In this document: in pieces, positions 1 through 8,145 of the stretch
How positions within the stretch are numbered: the first letter of the stretch is position 1
Layout of the letters: every line of letters begins with the position of its first letter
Assembly (NCBI GenBank): GCA_004151065.3
Contig: NWUY0303926086.1
Coordinates: forward strand, 1-10,978
From: Larix sibirica
Lineage: Eukaryota; Streptophyta; Pinopsida; Pinales; Pinaceae
Direction of reading: 5' to 3'
DNA: 10,978 nt
Notes under the pieces: model-generated
What the model was told of the DNA's origin: nothing
Seen by the model: only the letters and a program-made list of their open reading frames with translations
Database searches by the model: none
Position numbers and translations under genes: made by a program

Positions 1-1086
1 CACCTGAAACATATGATCTACATCGTCTAAGATTAGTAAGGCCTTAGAAGATGAGAGATGATTCGCGAGAGTCGATGTACCAGCTTCGTCAACAATGTCT
101 ATTTGATTATCCGAACCAGTCAAGCTCTTCAGAAGTTTTCTCCGCAACAAAGGTAAAGTGCCTTTCGTTGCAGCATCTCTAACATCAGATAGAAAACAGG
201 ATCGGGGAAAATCTGGCTCCTTCCTGTTGAAGAATTCTTTTGCTAGCGTTGTCTTTCCTATGCCGCCTAACCCCACGATCCCCAAGATCAGAGGTTTTCC
301 CCTGTGTTGTTGCTGCAAAAGGACTGTATTTTCAAAATCTTGTATTTTATCATCTAAACCCGTTGGATGTTTGGCAACATCCAAACCTGGTCTTTTCACC
401 TTTTTCAACACCCTTTCAACCACCTTATCTAGCAGCTCCCCTTCGTCACTGGTTATTCACAACAAAATAAATAAACCAGCCAGAAATAAATAGTCCGGGA
501 GAGAAAATTGAGGAATAAATACACGGAGGGAAGGTTGAAGTACTCACCCATTATAACTGGCCAGCTCGAATCCGCTTTTGTCTGCAAGACGAGAAAGAGC
601 ATTTCTCCAATTTTCAATAGTCGCTGAGTCGTACCGCAGCTTTCCTTCATCTGTTTTCTTTTTTTCCAAGTCGTGTAGACCATAAGCATATATGCCTTGC
701 CCCCCACGATTCCACCTGAGGTCAGAAGGTTTGACATTATAAAACACTGGTATAATTGTAGCGCCCCTCTCCAATGTCTCTAACATGAGGAGGAGTTCAT
801 TTAGACACCAATTTGATTGGGGATATGTTGGGGAAAATATGGCTATGTGGACCGACGCGGTGTTAATAGCGCCGTGTATTTGAGGAGTTAAGTCTTCACC
901 CTGTTGCAATTCTTGCTGATCCAAAAATACTCTTAATCCTTGAGAAAGAAGCCAACGGTATAGAAAGCTAGCGAAGGTTTTTTTTACATCTGGACCACGA
1001 TGGTTAATAAACACATCGTAGCAGTAGGGGCTATTGGGACTAAGAGTGGTGGAGGTGGAGGCACCTGTGGAGGAGGATGAAGCCAT
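1..1086 (-). CDS. TIR-NB-ARC(-LRR) disease-resistance receptor, 5' part
   Basis: Spliced 5' part of a TNL immune receptor, 329 residues visible, cut by the left edge. Exon 1 (1086..548) encodes a Ser/Thr-rich leader and a TIR domain (about residues 23-175). Exon 2 (448..1) starts the NB-ARC with P-loop GLGGIGKTT (239-247), an RNBS-A-like CFLSDVRDA (264-272) and kinase-2 LLILDDVD (317-324). The Glu in CLNELL (residue 97) matches the catalytic Glu of plant TIR NADases. The split Gly codon (GG|T) gives YNG|DEGELLDKVV with no frame break. Known for the family: intracellular effector sensing, TIR NADase signalling to EDS1-type partners. ATG at 1086 is chosen because MASSSS is a usual TNL beginning and the in-frame ATG at 1146 lies in a duplicated leader. 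NB-ARC remainder and LRRs are outside the window. No stop or frameshift is seen, so it may be functional. Confidence 0.93.
449..547 (-). other. TNL intron 1, between TIR and NB-ARC exons
   Basis: A 99-bp intron on the minus strand. The donor is GTGAGT at 547-542 and the acceptor is ACCAG ending at 449, preceded by a T-rich tract. It interrupts a Gly codon after its second base. TNL genes of other plants also carry an intron between the TIR and NB-ARC exons. If it is retained, the frame meets TGA at 546-544 straight after residue 180, which would leave a TIR-only protein. Confidence 0.9.
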
Positions 1087-1091
1087 TGGAG

Positions 1092-1250
1092 ACTGAAAAG
1101 GAAAATAGAAACGGGATGGTCGATGCAATGGAGAAGCAAATAACAACGGAGGGGATTACACTCGAGCGAAACTGAAAAGGAAAATAGAAACGGGATGGTT
1201 GATCCAATGGAGGAGAAGAAAATAAGAAAGGAGGGGATAAATCTCGAGCG
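1092..1250. repeat. Two-copy tandem duplication (79/80 bp) in the TNL leader
   Basis: Units 1092-1170 and 1171-1250 both begin with ACTGAAAAGGAAAATAGAAA on the plus strand and end near CTCGAGCG, with scattered substitutions and small indels between. Read on the minus strand, each unit ends in a pyrimidine-rich tract followed by CAG, which looks like a 3' splice site. The TNL-proximal copy of this AG lies at 1094-1093, six bases before the ATG at 1086. The TNL-distal copy is at 1173-1172. The upstream in-frame ATG at 1146 lies inside the proximal unit. Confidence 0.9.
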
Positions 1251-1317
1251 GGGAAAATTCAGGGAAGATTATGCAAAGAAAACGAGGACGGTTGCCAGGA
1301 AATTCAGCGAAGCGCCT

Positions 1318-1450
1318 TGCCTTTTCCTTTGAATTCCTCCCGTGACTCGTGAGTCGGAAAGCTGTCAAGTGTCGAGGTCGAACAGTTTATTTTGTTCGAA
1401 GCAATCACCTTGTCTTTTCTTTTGAGTTCATGTCCTTTCCTTCGAATTCA
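1318..1450. repeat. Short ~20-bp repeats upstream of the TNL gene
   Basis: Units 1411-1430 and 1431-1450 are adjacent and match at 16 of 20 positions (TGTCTTTTCTTTTGAGTTCA against TGTCCTTTCCTTCGAATTCA). A third related copy is at 1318-1337. Between them, 1344-1355 is a GACTC-GT-GAGTC inverted repeat with a 5-bp perfect arm. I see no recognised regulatory consensus strong enough to name a factor. Confidence 0.6.
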
Positions 1451-1494
1451 TGTTATTATATTGATAGGAATCTCGCAACGCACAGACTCTGCCG

Positions 1495-1609
1495 GCGTTT
1501 CCATTTCTATTCCAAATTTCCACATATTATTAGGGTTGCGTAACGCGTTTCCATTTCTATTCAAAATTTCCACATATTACATTTCTATTCCAAATTTCCA
1601 CATATTATT
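1495..1609. repeat. Threefold ~30-bp direct repeat
   Basis: Three copies of a unit containing CATTTCTATTC(C/A)AAATTTCC followed by ACATATTA occur at 1495-1531, 1545-1579 and 1580-1609. The second and third are directly adjacent. The first two also share the preceding GCGTTTC. The block lies between the LINE 3' end and the TNL leader, so it is either part of the TNL upstream region or older flanking DNA. Short plus-strand open frames across it are explained by the repeat. Confidence 0.8.
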
Positions 1610-1879
1610 GACCAGTAACCGTATGCTAGAGTGTGTACATCCACATTGCGAAACTTATTTGTGTAGACTGGAAAAAAGTTATACTATTGATATTCATTGA
1701 AAGAAAAGAATCAAATAGTACAGAAATATAAGTCTTATTCAAACTTAAGTTCAAAAATATTGCTTCCAAAATACATCATTGTCATCACAAAAATAACATA
1801 CTCACTATATATTAATTTTATAATCAAACATATTAACATTTCATCTTGTTCTTCAATGTATTCTGTCCAATAAACATAA

Positions 1880-2262
1880 CCTTCATCACCACAATGAGCT
1901 TCTTTTGATAGTGTATCAGCAACCATATTAAATTGTCTATAGATATGTTCAAAAGAAATATCTCAGAACCATTGAATTTGTGCTCAAACCCTGCCACACC
2001 ATTGATGTAGTGCAATAATGTTAAGCTTATATTCCTTTAGTGCCCATTTTATCGTCACCCTGGAGTCCCCAAAAACAGTCATCTCCTGCAATCCCATGTT
2101 GGCAGCAACAGTAATGAGACACCAGAGACCAAGTAGTTCAACTTTAGTATTTGTGCCATTCCCACAGTTCATCATTAGTTTGATATGGTGATCTTTATTT
2201 ATGCATATAATCCCCCCAGCAGCACACATACCATCAATCGCTGAACCATCAAAAAAATCCAC
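1880..2262 (-). other. RNase H domain of LINE ORF2 (interrupted)
   Basis: C-terminal RNase H that would remove RNA from the RNA/DNA hybrid. Acidic positions: Asp in DFFDGSA (2250-2248), Glu in NTKVELLGLWCL, Asp in VFGDSRVTIKWA, and the last Asp in NMVADTLSKEA near 1920. The final part is in the same frame as the rest but separated by two TGA codons at 1986-1984 and 1965-1963. All four acidic positions therefore survive in a broken frame. Plant L1 elements with an RNase H of archaeal-like type have been described; this may be one. Confidence 0.85.
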
Positions 2263-2539
2263 CAGTCTATGATAAGAGAAATTGAATATCCCAATTTTTC
2301 TACTAGGTTTTTGTTCCATAACATGATTGAAATCATTGAAGAGAGTCAGGATGTTGTTGAAGGAGGAACATAAATTGGGCTGTTTATCCTCAAATAATGA
2401 CAAATTCCTCACCCTCCAAATATGCCATGAGACCAATGCTGGATAGTGTGGAAAATTCCTGTAAGATTTCTGCCAATTATATACATTAATCACATAGTCA
2501 TCCTCCTTCAAAAACTGTCCCACCTGTAGGTGCACTGTG

Positions 2540-2740
2540 ATCAACTGCCAAAGGGATTTTGTGAAACCACACTCCACCAGTATATGTTGAGTAGTCTCAC
2601 AGTTGCTCTTGCAAAGATAACACATACTAGGTCCAACCCAGCCTCTTTTTGTCAAATTTTCCCAAGTCTTCAATCTGCCCTGTAACGCATGCCACATAAA
2701 GCATTGTATCTTCACCGAGATTTTCCATTTCCATATTACC
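2540..2740 (-). other. zf-RVT region of LINE ORF2
   Basis: IQCFMWHALQGRLKT, then ENLTKRGW and CYLCKSNCETTQHILVEC, the Cys/His pattern found C-terminal to the reverse transcriptase in many plant LINEs (zf-RVT family). It lies in the frame open from about 3190 to 1984. All expected Cys and His residues appear present. Confidence 0.85.
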
Positions 2741-3569
2741 TTATACCACCAATTAGCAGGAAACATACCTTTATGTGTAATGATTGCTTTGTATGCCAAT
2801 TTTGTAGTAACAATACCTGTAGCTTTGTTTTTTTCCCATATGATACTATCACTCTCTACTGAAAGTCTGCACCCCACAATATTAAGTTTAGCAACGTAAT
2901 GTTTCCATTCTTCAACCTCACTCCCCTCGAGTCCTAATTCAAAACCAGTGATCCAATATGTTTGAAAGAATCTAAAATTAACTCTTTTAATCTTATCTAG
3001 TGTAGCATAATCAAAATGGTGCAAAGTTGTGATTATACCAGCAGAAAGTCTATAATCCTCCTCCATGCCCATAATTGGATCAATTCCAACTAAAATGTTC
3101 CTGTCATTACTAACCCTCCATGTGAAATCACATGTCATTAAATTGTATACTTTGATAAAACCCGACCATATTGGGGAGGCACCTTTTTTTTTTTCCCTGG
3201 AGATCGAATCCAATTGAAAACATCCATCTTGATGTATTTGATCCTGAGTAATTTAGTCCATAAAGTAGGTCAAAAAATCCCCCTCCATAAGCTTTTCATC
3301 CTGAGAGCACAACTGAATAATGGTAGGTTCATGATACCCCAACCTCCCCCACTTTCAGGTTGTGCTATTTGTTCCCACCGAGCCATAATCAATGAACTAT
3401 TGGATTTTCCACCCGACCAAATAAAATTGAAAAACAGTTTTCTTATACAGTTAGTTATATAAGAAGGAATCTGCAGCAATGAGAACCAATAAACTGGTAT
3501 CCCAGTCAGAACAGATTTTATCAAAATAAGTCTCCCACCAATTGACAGAAGCCTGTATGTCCAATGATT

Positions 3570-4660
3570 TATATTTTTTTCAACCTTCTCAACAAGCCAT
3601 AACCAATCATTCCTCTGTAGTTACCAGGCTTAAGAAAATATCCTAAATATTTAAAACCCTCCTCCAATTTGCAGAATTGATATGGCATTAATCTTTTGTA
3701 TAGTTCCGATTTTTGTTCATTAATCCCAATATGATATATACTTGATTTCCTGTGATTGACTACCATACCAGATGTCTTACAAGAAACTCTGATAATCTGG
3801 CTATACTACTGCCATTCAATTTCTGAATCCAATCCAGCTACAAGTACATCATCAACAAAAAGTGAATGAGAATGTGATAAATCTTCAGAAAAAGTAATAC
3901 CTTTGATATCCCCAGATGCTTTGGCCTTCCTGATTAATTTGTTGAGTCCCTCAATAATGAGAATGAAAATCAATGGAGATAATGGGCAACCCTGTCTCAC
4001 ACCTTTAGAAATTTTAAAGAAATCTGAGGGCTCACCATTCACTAAAACTGAAATATTTGTTGTAGTCACACATGGTATAATCCAGCGCTGGACCAATGGG
4101 GGAATACCAATTTGAATCAGAATTAACCGTAGAAAATCCCAGTCAATTCTATCATATGCCTTCTCTAAGTCAATCTTCATCAGTAACGTAGCTTTCTTTC
4201 TTGCCTTAATAGTATGTATGACCTCCTGAGTGATGCTAATGGCATCCAATATCTGTCTGTCTTGTAGAAAGCCAAATTGTTCCCCTGAAATATACTGAGA
4301 AAGGATTGGCTCGAGTCTGACTGCAATGATCTTTGAGATTAATTTGTAAGCCAGGTTACACAAAGCTATAGGTCTAAACTCACCAAAAGTATTTGGTTTG
4401 CCGACTTTGGGGATTAATGTGAGGAAAGTGGAGTTTAAGCTGTTGGCCATATATCCCTCTACCCTAGAGAAATTCACCATTTCCACAATATCATGTCCCA
4501 TGACATCAAAAAAGGCTAGGAAAAGTTCAACTGTCCACCCATCAGGGCCAGGACTTTTGTCCTTTGCAAACCCTTTCAGTATCCCCTCAACCTCCTGGAT
4601 TGTGACTTCTTTGCTAAGTTCACCAACAGAATCCTCATCCACCATACATGGATATAGTCT
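3570..4660 (-). other. Reverse transcriptase domain of LINE ORF2 (inactive)
   Basis: The longest uninterrupted part of the element. Motifs: SPGPDGWTVELF (Asp at 4543-4541), TLIPKVGKPN, FRPIALCNLAYKLISKI, FGFLQDRQILDAI, KIDLEKAYDRIDW with the motif-A Asp at 4171-4169, GVRQGCPLSPLIFIL, and the catalytic box FVDD (about 3859-3848), where plant LINEs usually have FADD. An in-frame TAG at 3808-3806 follows shortly after the box, and recognisable sequence (TSGMVVNHRKSSIYHI, FKYLGYFLKPGNYR) continues in the same frame beyond it. Confidence 0.95.
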
Positions 4661-5249
4661 AGCAACCTGAAGTTGTTCTAATAAAGGGTGATTTCCAGTA
4701 TTACTGTAAGCACTGTTGAAATGTTCTTTGGCTACCTCTAAAAGATCATCCAGACCAGAAATAGCACTCCCTGATGAATCCTGTAATTCCCAAATGTTAT
4801 TTCTGTGTTTGCGATGAGTAGCATAGGCATGAAAGAATTTTGTATTTTTGTCTCCTACTTCTATCCATAATGCTTTACTTTTTAGTCTCCATTCCAGTTC
4901 TTCCTGAGTAAGGATTTCATCCTTCTTACTCTCAAGCTCCTTAATCTTTCTGCCAATTTCATCCTCACAGTTTTCCTTAATGTTCAACTGAGCCAATACC
5001 TGGAGTTCCTTATCCAAATTCATAATAACCTTGCGGTCCTCTTCCTTTATTTTCTTGATCCAACTTGAAACAATACCCTTTAATCTACGAATTCTGTGAA
5101 CAAAAGAATCCATAGGATTCAGGTCAGGGTCCCTTACCTCTTTGATCAAGAAATCTCTTACCACTTTGCAAAAATCTTCATTCTTCAGCCATGATGAATT
5201 AAATTTGAAGGGATATTTAATTTTACAGATTATATCATCAAATTGTAGG

Positions 5250-5877
5250 ATAATTGGCCAGTAATCTGAAAACTTTGACTCCCCAACACAAGATCTGTGC
5301 CTTCCCCAAAGATTTAAGAGATCAGATTTAACAAGAAAATGATCCAATCGTTTATGTATTCCCTCCTTGCCTTCTCAACCATTGGTCCAAGTTGGCACGA
5401 GAGTACCTAAACAATGTCCACTAAATCATGATATTCCAATAAATTGTTAAAAAAACCTGTCAATACATCCAATCTAGCATTCGCCCCCCATATTTCACCA
5501 GCACCTCTTGTGAAGTTCATGTCACCAGCTATGATAAGATGTGGGTTATTCAACAAACCAGAGTTGCATAGATAATTCCGAAAAGGCTCTCTATCTTTAT
5601 ACGACCCATAGATACCCCACATAGTTTTATAGGTTCTAAAATAAAAAAACTTGGGATTCCATCCCACCAATAATCCACCCGACATACCCTAAGCACTGGT
5701 TGCAGAAAATTCCCACCCAAGGAGGATAGCTGAAACTTTCTTAATTGCCACCAGATCAAGAGACATAGTTTCATGTAACAATATCAAATATGGACTAGTA
5801 TCATGAATGAGATGAGTAAGGGCCATAGTCCGTGAACCCTTCCCCATACCCCGGATATTAAATGATAAAATTGACAT
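5250..5877 (-). other. APE-like endonuclease domain of LINE ORF2 (inactive)
   Basis: Motifs in order: LSFNIRGMG with the metal-site Asn (5859-5857), LILLHETM with the Glu (5772-5770, usually QET), SGGLLVGWN, IIAGDMNF with the Asp (5523-5521), TWTNG(stop)EGK, RLDHFLV, and SDYWPIIL. The last is SDHxP in active family members; here the catalytic His is Tyr (TAC at 5263-5261). With TAG at 5691-5689, a frameshift near 5410 and TGA at 5377-5375, the domain cannot be active. Confidence 0.9.
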
Positions 5878-7616
5878 TAAGAACCTGCATCTAGAGGAAG
5901 ACTTTCTCTAAGGGCCTCATCAAAACATCCAACAGAATATGCATCTATGGTATTATCACCAATATTTAACCTGATGGATAAGGGAGTGTAAGTATTCCCA
6001 TCCTCCACTACTGTATTCTCCTTTTTTCTTCTGGATTTTCTAATAGTAACATTACAAAATCTGTTGGCAGAGATAGATTTTACAAAGGGTTTCAATAAGG
6101 GTTTTTTGAAAAGACATCCAATGAAGAGAGGGTCTCATTGAATTTAACTTTCCCATCCAAAGTGCTCTCACCCTCCCGAACCCTTTCAGGCGAGGTTGGT
6201 GTAAGAGGAAATGGATTTTTATCCAAAGTGACCCCATTATCTAAGGCATAGTCAGACGAATCCAGTATAATAGCGGAAAGGAAGGTTCCTTCCATAGGGT
6301 TGCTGGGAATAAGGTCAACATTAGAAGAAACAACAATTTTTGGGGGTGACGAACCATTCTAAACACGAAAATTTGACCCAAAGCCAGGAGGAATAATCTC
6401 ATCAACTATGGCCGGTTTAACAGGTGAATCTTCTCCTACCTTAAACGACAAATTTTACATGAAAATATCTCAACCCCATGTGGACAATGATCAGGTCAAG
6501 AAACCCTAGAATCATTAAAAACAAAGTCCAAGCATAACTTCACCCTACCTTCTGAGATTCTTTTATTGAGGGATGCTTCTTCATTAACAATGAAATTAAG
6601 TTCTTCCATCGTTACAACTTTATAAGGGGTATTAATATGTTTTGCGTACTTACTCGGATCCAGAGAGCTTCCTTCCTTCGAATTGCAACGCTCATTCAGA
6701 GGGGTCACAAACCCTCGTTCTGAACCGTTTTCCCCAGAATCATGCATTAGTAAATTCGGGCATCTCGCCATTACATGTCCCGTCTTTCTGCACTTAAAGC
6801 ATCGGAAGGGGATTCGGAAGTAGTCCAAATCCTAAGAAAATTTAGTCTTGCCCCAAATGATTTCGACATTGGCTGGGAGCCCTTTACCTAGGTCAATCTC
6901 CAGCATAACCCTAGCTACCAGTCACTCAACCTCGAGTAGTGAACGTTTTTCAGTACGCACAAAAGACCCAAATCTATTAGCAATCCCCTCAAGAATGTTT
7001 TCTGTCCACAGGGAAATTGGAAATCCCGGAAGCAACATCCAAACATGTCTCACCGACTGCAGTTCTCAAATTGGTCGAAGGGTAAATGCCAATGCTTCAA
7101 GAAGATTGATCCTTCCTTGAAACACCATTTGCATCTGAGAATAATGTCAATATGTGCCGCCTCTGGTAGAATGAAAAGAATGCATCATTTAGGTAAAATG
7201 TTGACCCGAGGAGTTAGGTCCAACAATGGCGTCCAATTTGCCTGAACCCATTCTAAGATTTCCAATTTTGAGCCAGATGTGAACTTGAGCCTTCAAACCA
7301 ATGCTCGGTCTGCCAGCATCTCAACCATATCAAGGTTCGAATTTTCATCAATCACAAACTGATTCAAACCCTCCCATGATTTTATTGTTTTGTGTTTGCG
7401 TCTTTTGTGTGCCTTATCTCCTCGAAGGCAATTTCTCCTCAGCCCAGCCTCTGGTAAACCCTCAACAAGTGTAGGAGTCACTTCCGATGAATCCTTAGCA
7501 GACTGTTTGTGCAATAGTAAACTTTGGATACCATCCATTGACTCCAAAGGTGACCCCGACTGCCAGCTATCCTTTATTGGGGATCGGGATTGGTGAAAAT
7601 TGCTCGGAAGTGACAT
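5877..7616 (-). pseudogene. LINE ORF1 relic: DUF4283-like domain plus CCHC zinc knuckle
   Basis: Remains of the LINE nucleic-acid-binding (gag-like) protein, about 580 codons. The frame opens at 7616 (MSLPSNFHQ) and runs through a basic stretch (KAHKRRKHKTIKSWE). A DUF4283-like region follows, pieced together from different frames: KLEILEWVQANW near 7240, HWHLPFDQFE near 7100, then SVRHVWMLLPGFPISLW and VARVMLEIDLGKGLP. The knuckle CFKCRKTGHVMARC fits CX2CX4HX4C. The tail is hydrophilic and poorly conserved. Disablements include TGA after RALV, TGA after ILPK, frameshifts between about 7190 and 7060, TGA in LLEVE*LVARV, TAG in KTKFS*DLDYF, and further breaks between 6498 and 6095. The last frame ends in LPLDAGS with TAA at 5879-5877, overlapping the ORF2 ATG by one base. 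Confidence 0.88.
6760..6801 (-). other. CCHC zinc knuckle of LINE ORF1
   Basis: CFKCRKTGHVMARC has the exact CX2CX4HX4C spacing of a zinc knuckle, the nucleic-acid-binding module usual after DUF4283 in plant LINE ORF1 proteins. All four ligands are intact although the surrounding frame is interrupted. Confidence 0.92.
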
Positions 7617-7941
7617 GTTAATTGAAACCCTAAAACCGCTTAATACTACAAATCATGCCATATGGAAAAGTAGCCAGGTTTTTGCATAAAAAGACAGGAA
7701 TCGAACATGTGTCCACAGATACGTGTACTAAATATTTAGAAAAAAGACAAAAAAAGTCTATAGTATGGAAATCCTAAAAAAAACACCCACCACTCAAGTA
7801 CAAAGGGTAAGCCAAAAACTCTAATATGAAAAAACAAAGGGGTAAGAGGTAATAAAGGAAAAAGTGACCTTGCAGAAGAAACAAAAATTAGTAAACCCCT
7901 TTCTTTTACACAAGAAGAACTGAATCTTAAGATAAAAAAAA
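7617..7941 (-). other. Probable LINE 5' leader or flank, no gene
   Basis: Non-coding stretch before ORF1 on the minus strand, with several T-rich tracts. It contains the tRNA T-arm/B-box-like motif at 7694-7712. The boundary between LINE and host DNA could not be placed, because no duplicated flank was recognised. Confidence 0.4.
7694..7712 (-). promoter_or_regulatory. tRNA T-arm / Pol III B-box-like motif
   Basis: On the minus strand ACATGTTCGATTCCTGT contains GTTCGATTCC, matching the B-box core GTTCRANNC. The five bases on each side of the TTCGATT loop can pair at four of five positions, as in a tRNA T-arm. I do not see a convincing A-box upstream. It may be a chance match or the 3' part of a tRNA-derived sequence. 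Confidence 0.3.
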
Positions 7942-8145
7942 ACTAACTAGAGCATCAACGTAAGCCATATTCCCACTTTTTTTATACTTGGCTAGTTCAA
8001 AGTGAACCAGCTTGACTCCAAGTTGTTGAATACTTAGAGCAAGCCTCTCCTACCTTCATCATCAGTCCATTCCTGCAGAATAAAGGGTGCAGCCCACAGA
8101 AACCCTAACAAGAGCCCCAATACACACCATCCATAATACCGTCAC
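7942..8145 (-). pseudogene. Exon-like patch of an unidentified membrane protein
   Basis: From 8138 the minus strand reads YYGWCVLGLLLGFLWAAP and FILQEWTDDEGRRG, then, after an apparent one-base loss near 8043, LALSIQQLGVKLVHFELAKY, KKSGNMAYVDAL. This is a hydrophobic segment followed by a soluble, protein-like stretch. The composition is unlike the surrounding AT-rich DNA and unlike LINE proteins. An acceptor-like ATATTAG ends at 8146 and a donor-like GTTAGT begins at 7947. The codon next to the acceptor side is TGA (8144-8142), which would stop a protein spliced from 8712..8569. I cannot name the family. A chance open frame is possible but the peptide looks coded. Most likely a broken gene or captured fragment. 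Confidence 0.4.

Larger units (their letters stand above)
1735..5877 (-). pseudogene. LINE ORF2 relic: endonuclease, reverse transcriptase, zf-RVT, RNase H
   Basis: Remains of the LINE polyprotein, about 1380 codons from ATG 5877 to TAA 1737-1735, a usual size for plant L1 ORF2 with RNase H. Order: APE-type endonuclease (5877 to ~5250), reverse transcriptase (~4660 to ~3570), thumb and linker, zf-RVT (~2740-2540), RNase H (~2262-1880). It would nick target DNA and copy LINE RNA at the nick. Breaks seen: TAG 5691-5689; frameshift near 5410; TGA 5377-5375 in TWTNG*EGK; TAG 3808-3806; frameshift near 3605; TGA 3272-3270; frameshift in the 11-base A run (T on plus) at 3184-3194; TGA 1986-1984 and 1965-1963. 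The long frames starting at 5347 and 3213 begin with TTG in mid-domain, not at true starts. No intact protein can be made. Confidence 0.95.
1735..7616 (-). mobile_element. Decayed plant L1-type LINE (non-LTR retrotransposon)
   Basis: One element of about 5.9 kb with the full domain order of a plant L1-like LINE on the minus strand: ORF1 (DUF4283-like domain, CCHC knuckle, hydrophilic tail), then ORF2 (endonuclease, reverse transcriptase, zf-RVT, RNase H). Limits given are those of recognisable coding sequence. The true 5' end is somewhere above 7616 and the 3' end below 1735, perhaps near 1690. I could not find a poly(A) tail or a convincing target-site duplication. At least ten in-frame stops and several frameshifts show it is dead. 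It lies upstream of the TNL gene in the same orientation and downstream of the membrane-protein-like fragment at 7942-8712. Confidence 0.95.

Noticed and set aside
158-493. Plus-strand open frame of 111 codons
   Set aside because: It lies antisense to the NB-ARC exon and intron; the minus strand encodes the P-loop and kinase-2 motifs.
544-1146. TNL start at ATG 1146
   Set aside because: The extra 20 residues come from the duplicated leader, and MASSSS at 1086 is the usual TNL beginning. Kept only as an alternative.
1453-1460. TATAATAA on the minus strand as the TNL TATA box
   Set aside because: About 370 bp from the ATG in an AT-rich stretch with other similar strings; no evidence to choose it.
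1349-1700. Plus-strand open frames of 64 and 102 codons
   Set aside because: They run over the triple repeat and show no protein-like composition.
1660-1735. LINE poly(A) tail and target-site duplication
   Set aside because: No T run on the plus strand and no matching short direct repeat near the 5' side could be found, so the ends stay open.
1740-1984. Frameshift separating the RNase H core from its VADTLSKEA end
   Set aside because: The two parts are in the same frame, separated only by TGA codons at 1986-1984 and 1965-1963.
3903-4670. Plus-strand open frames opposite the reverse transcriptase
   Set aside because: Shadows of the minus-strand reverse transcriptase.
6848-7245. Plus-strand open frames opposite LINE ORF1
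   Set aside because: Antisense of the DUF4283-like region, whose minus-strand motifs are clear.
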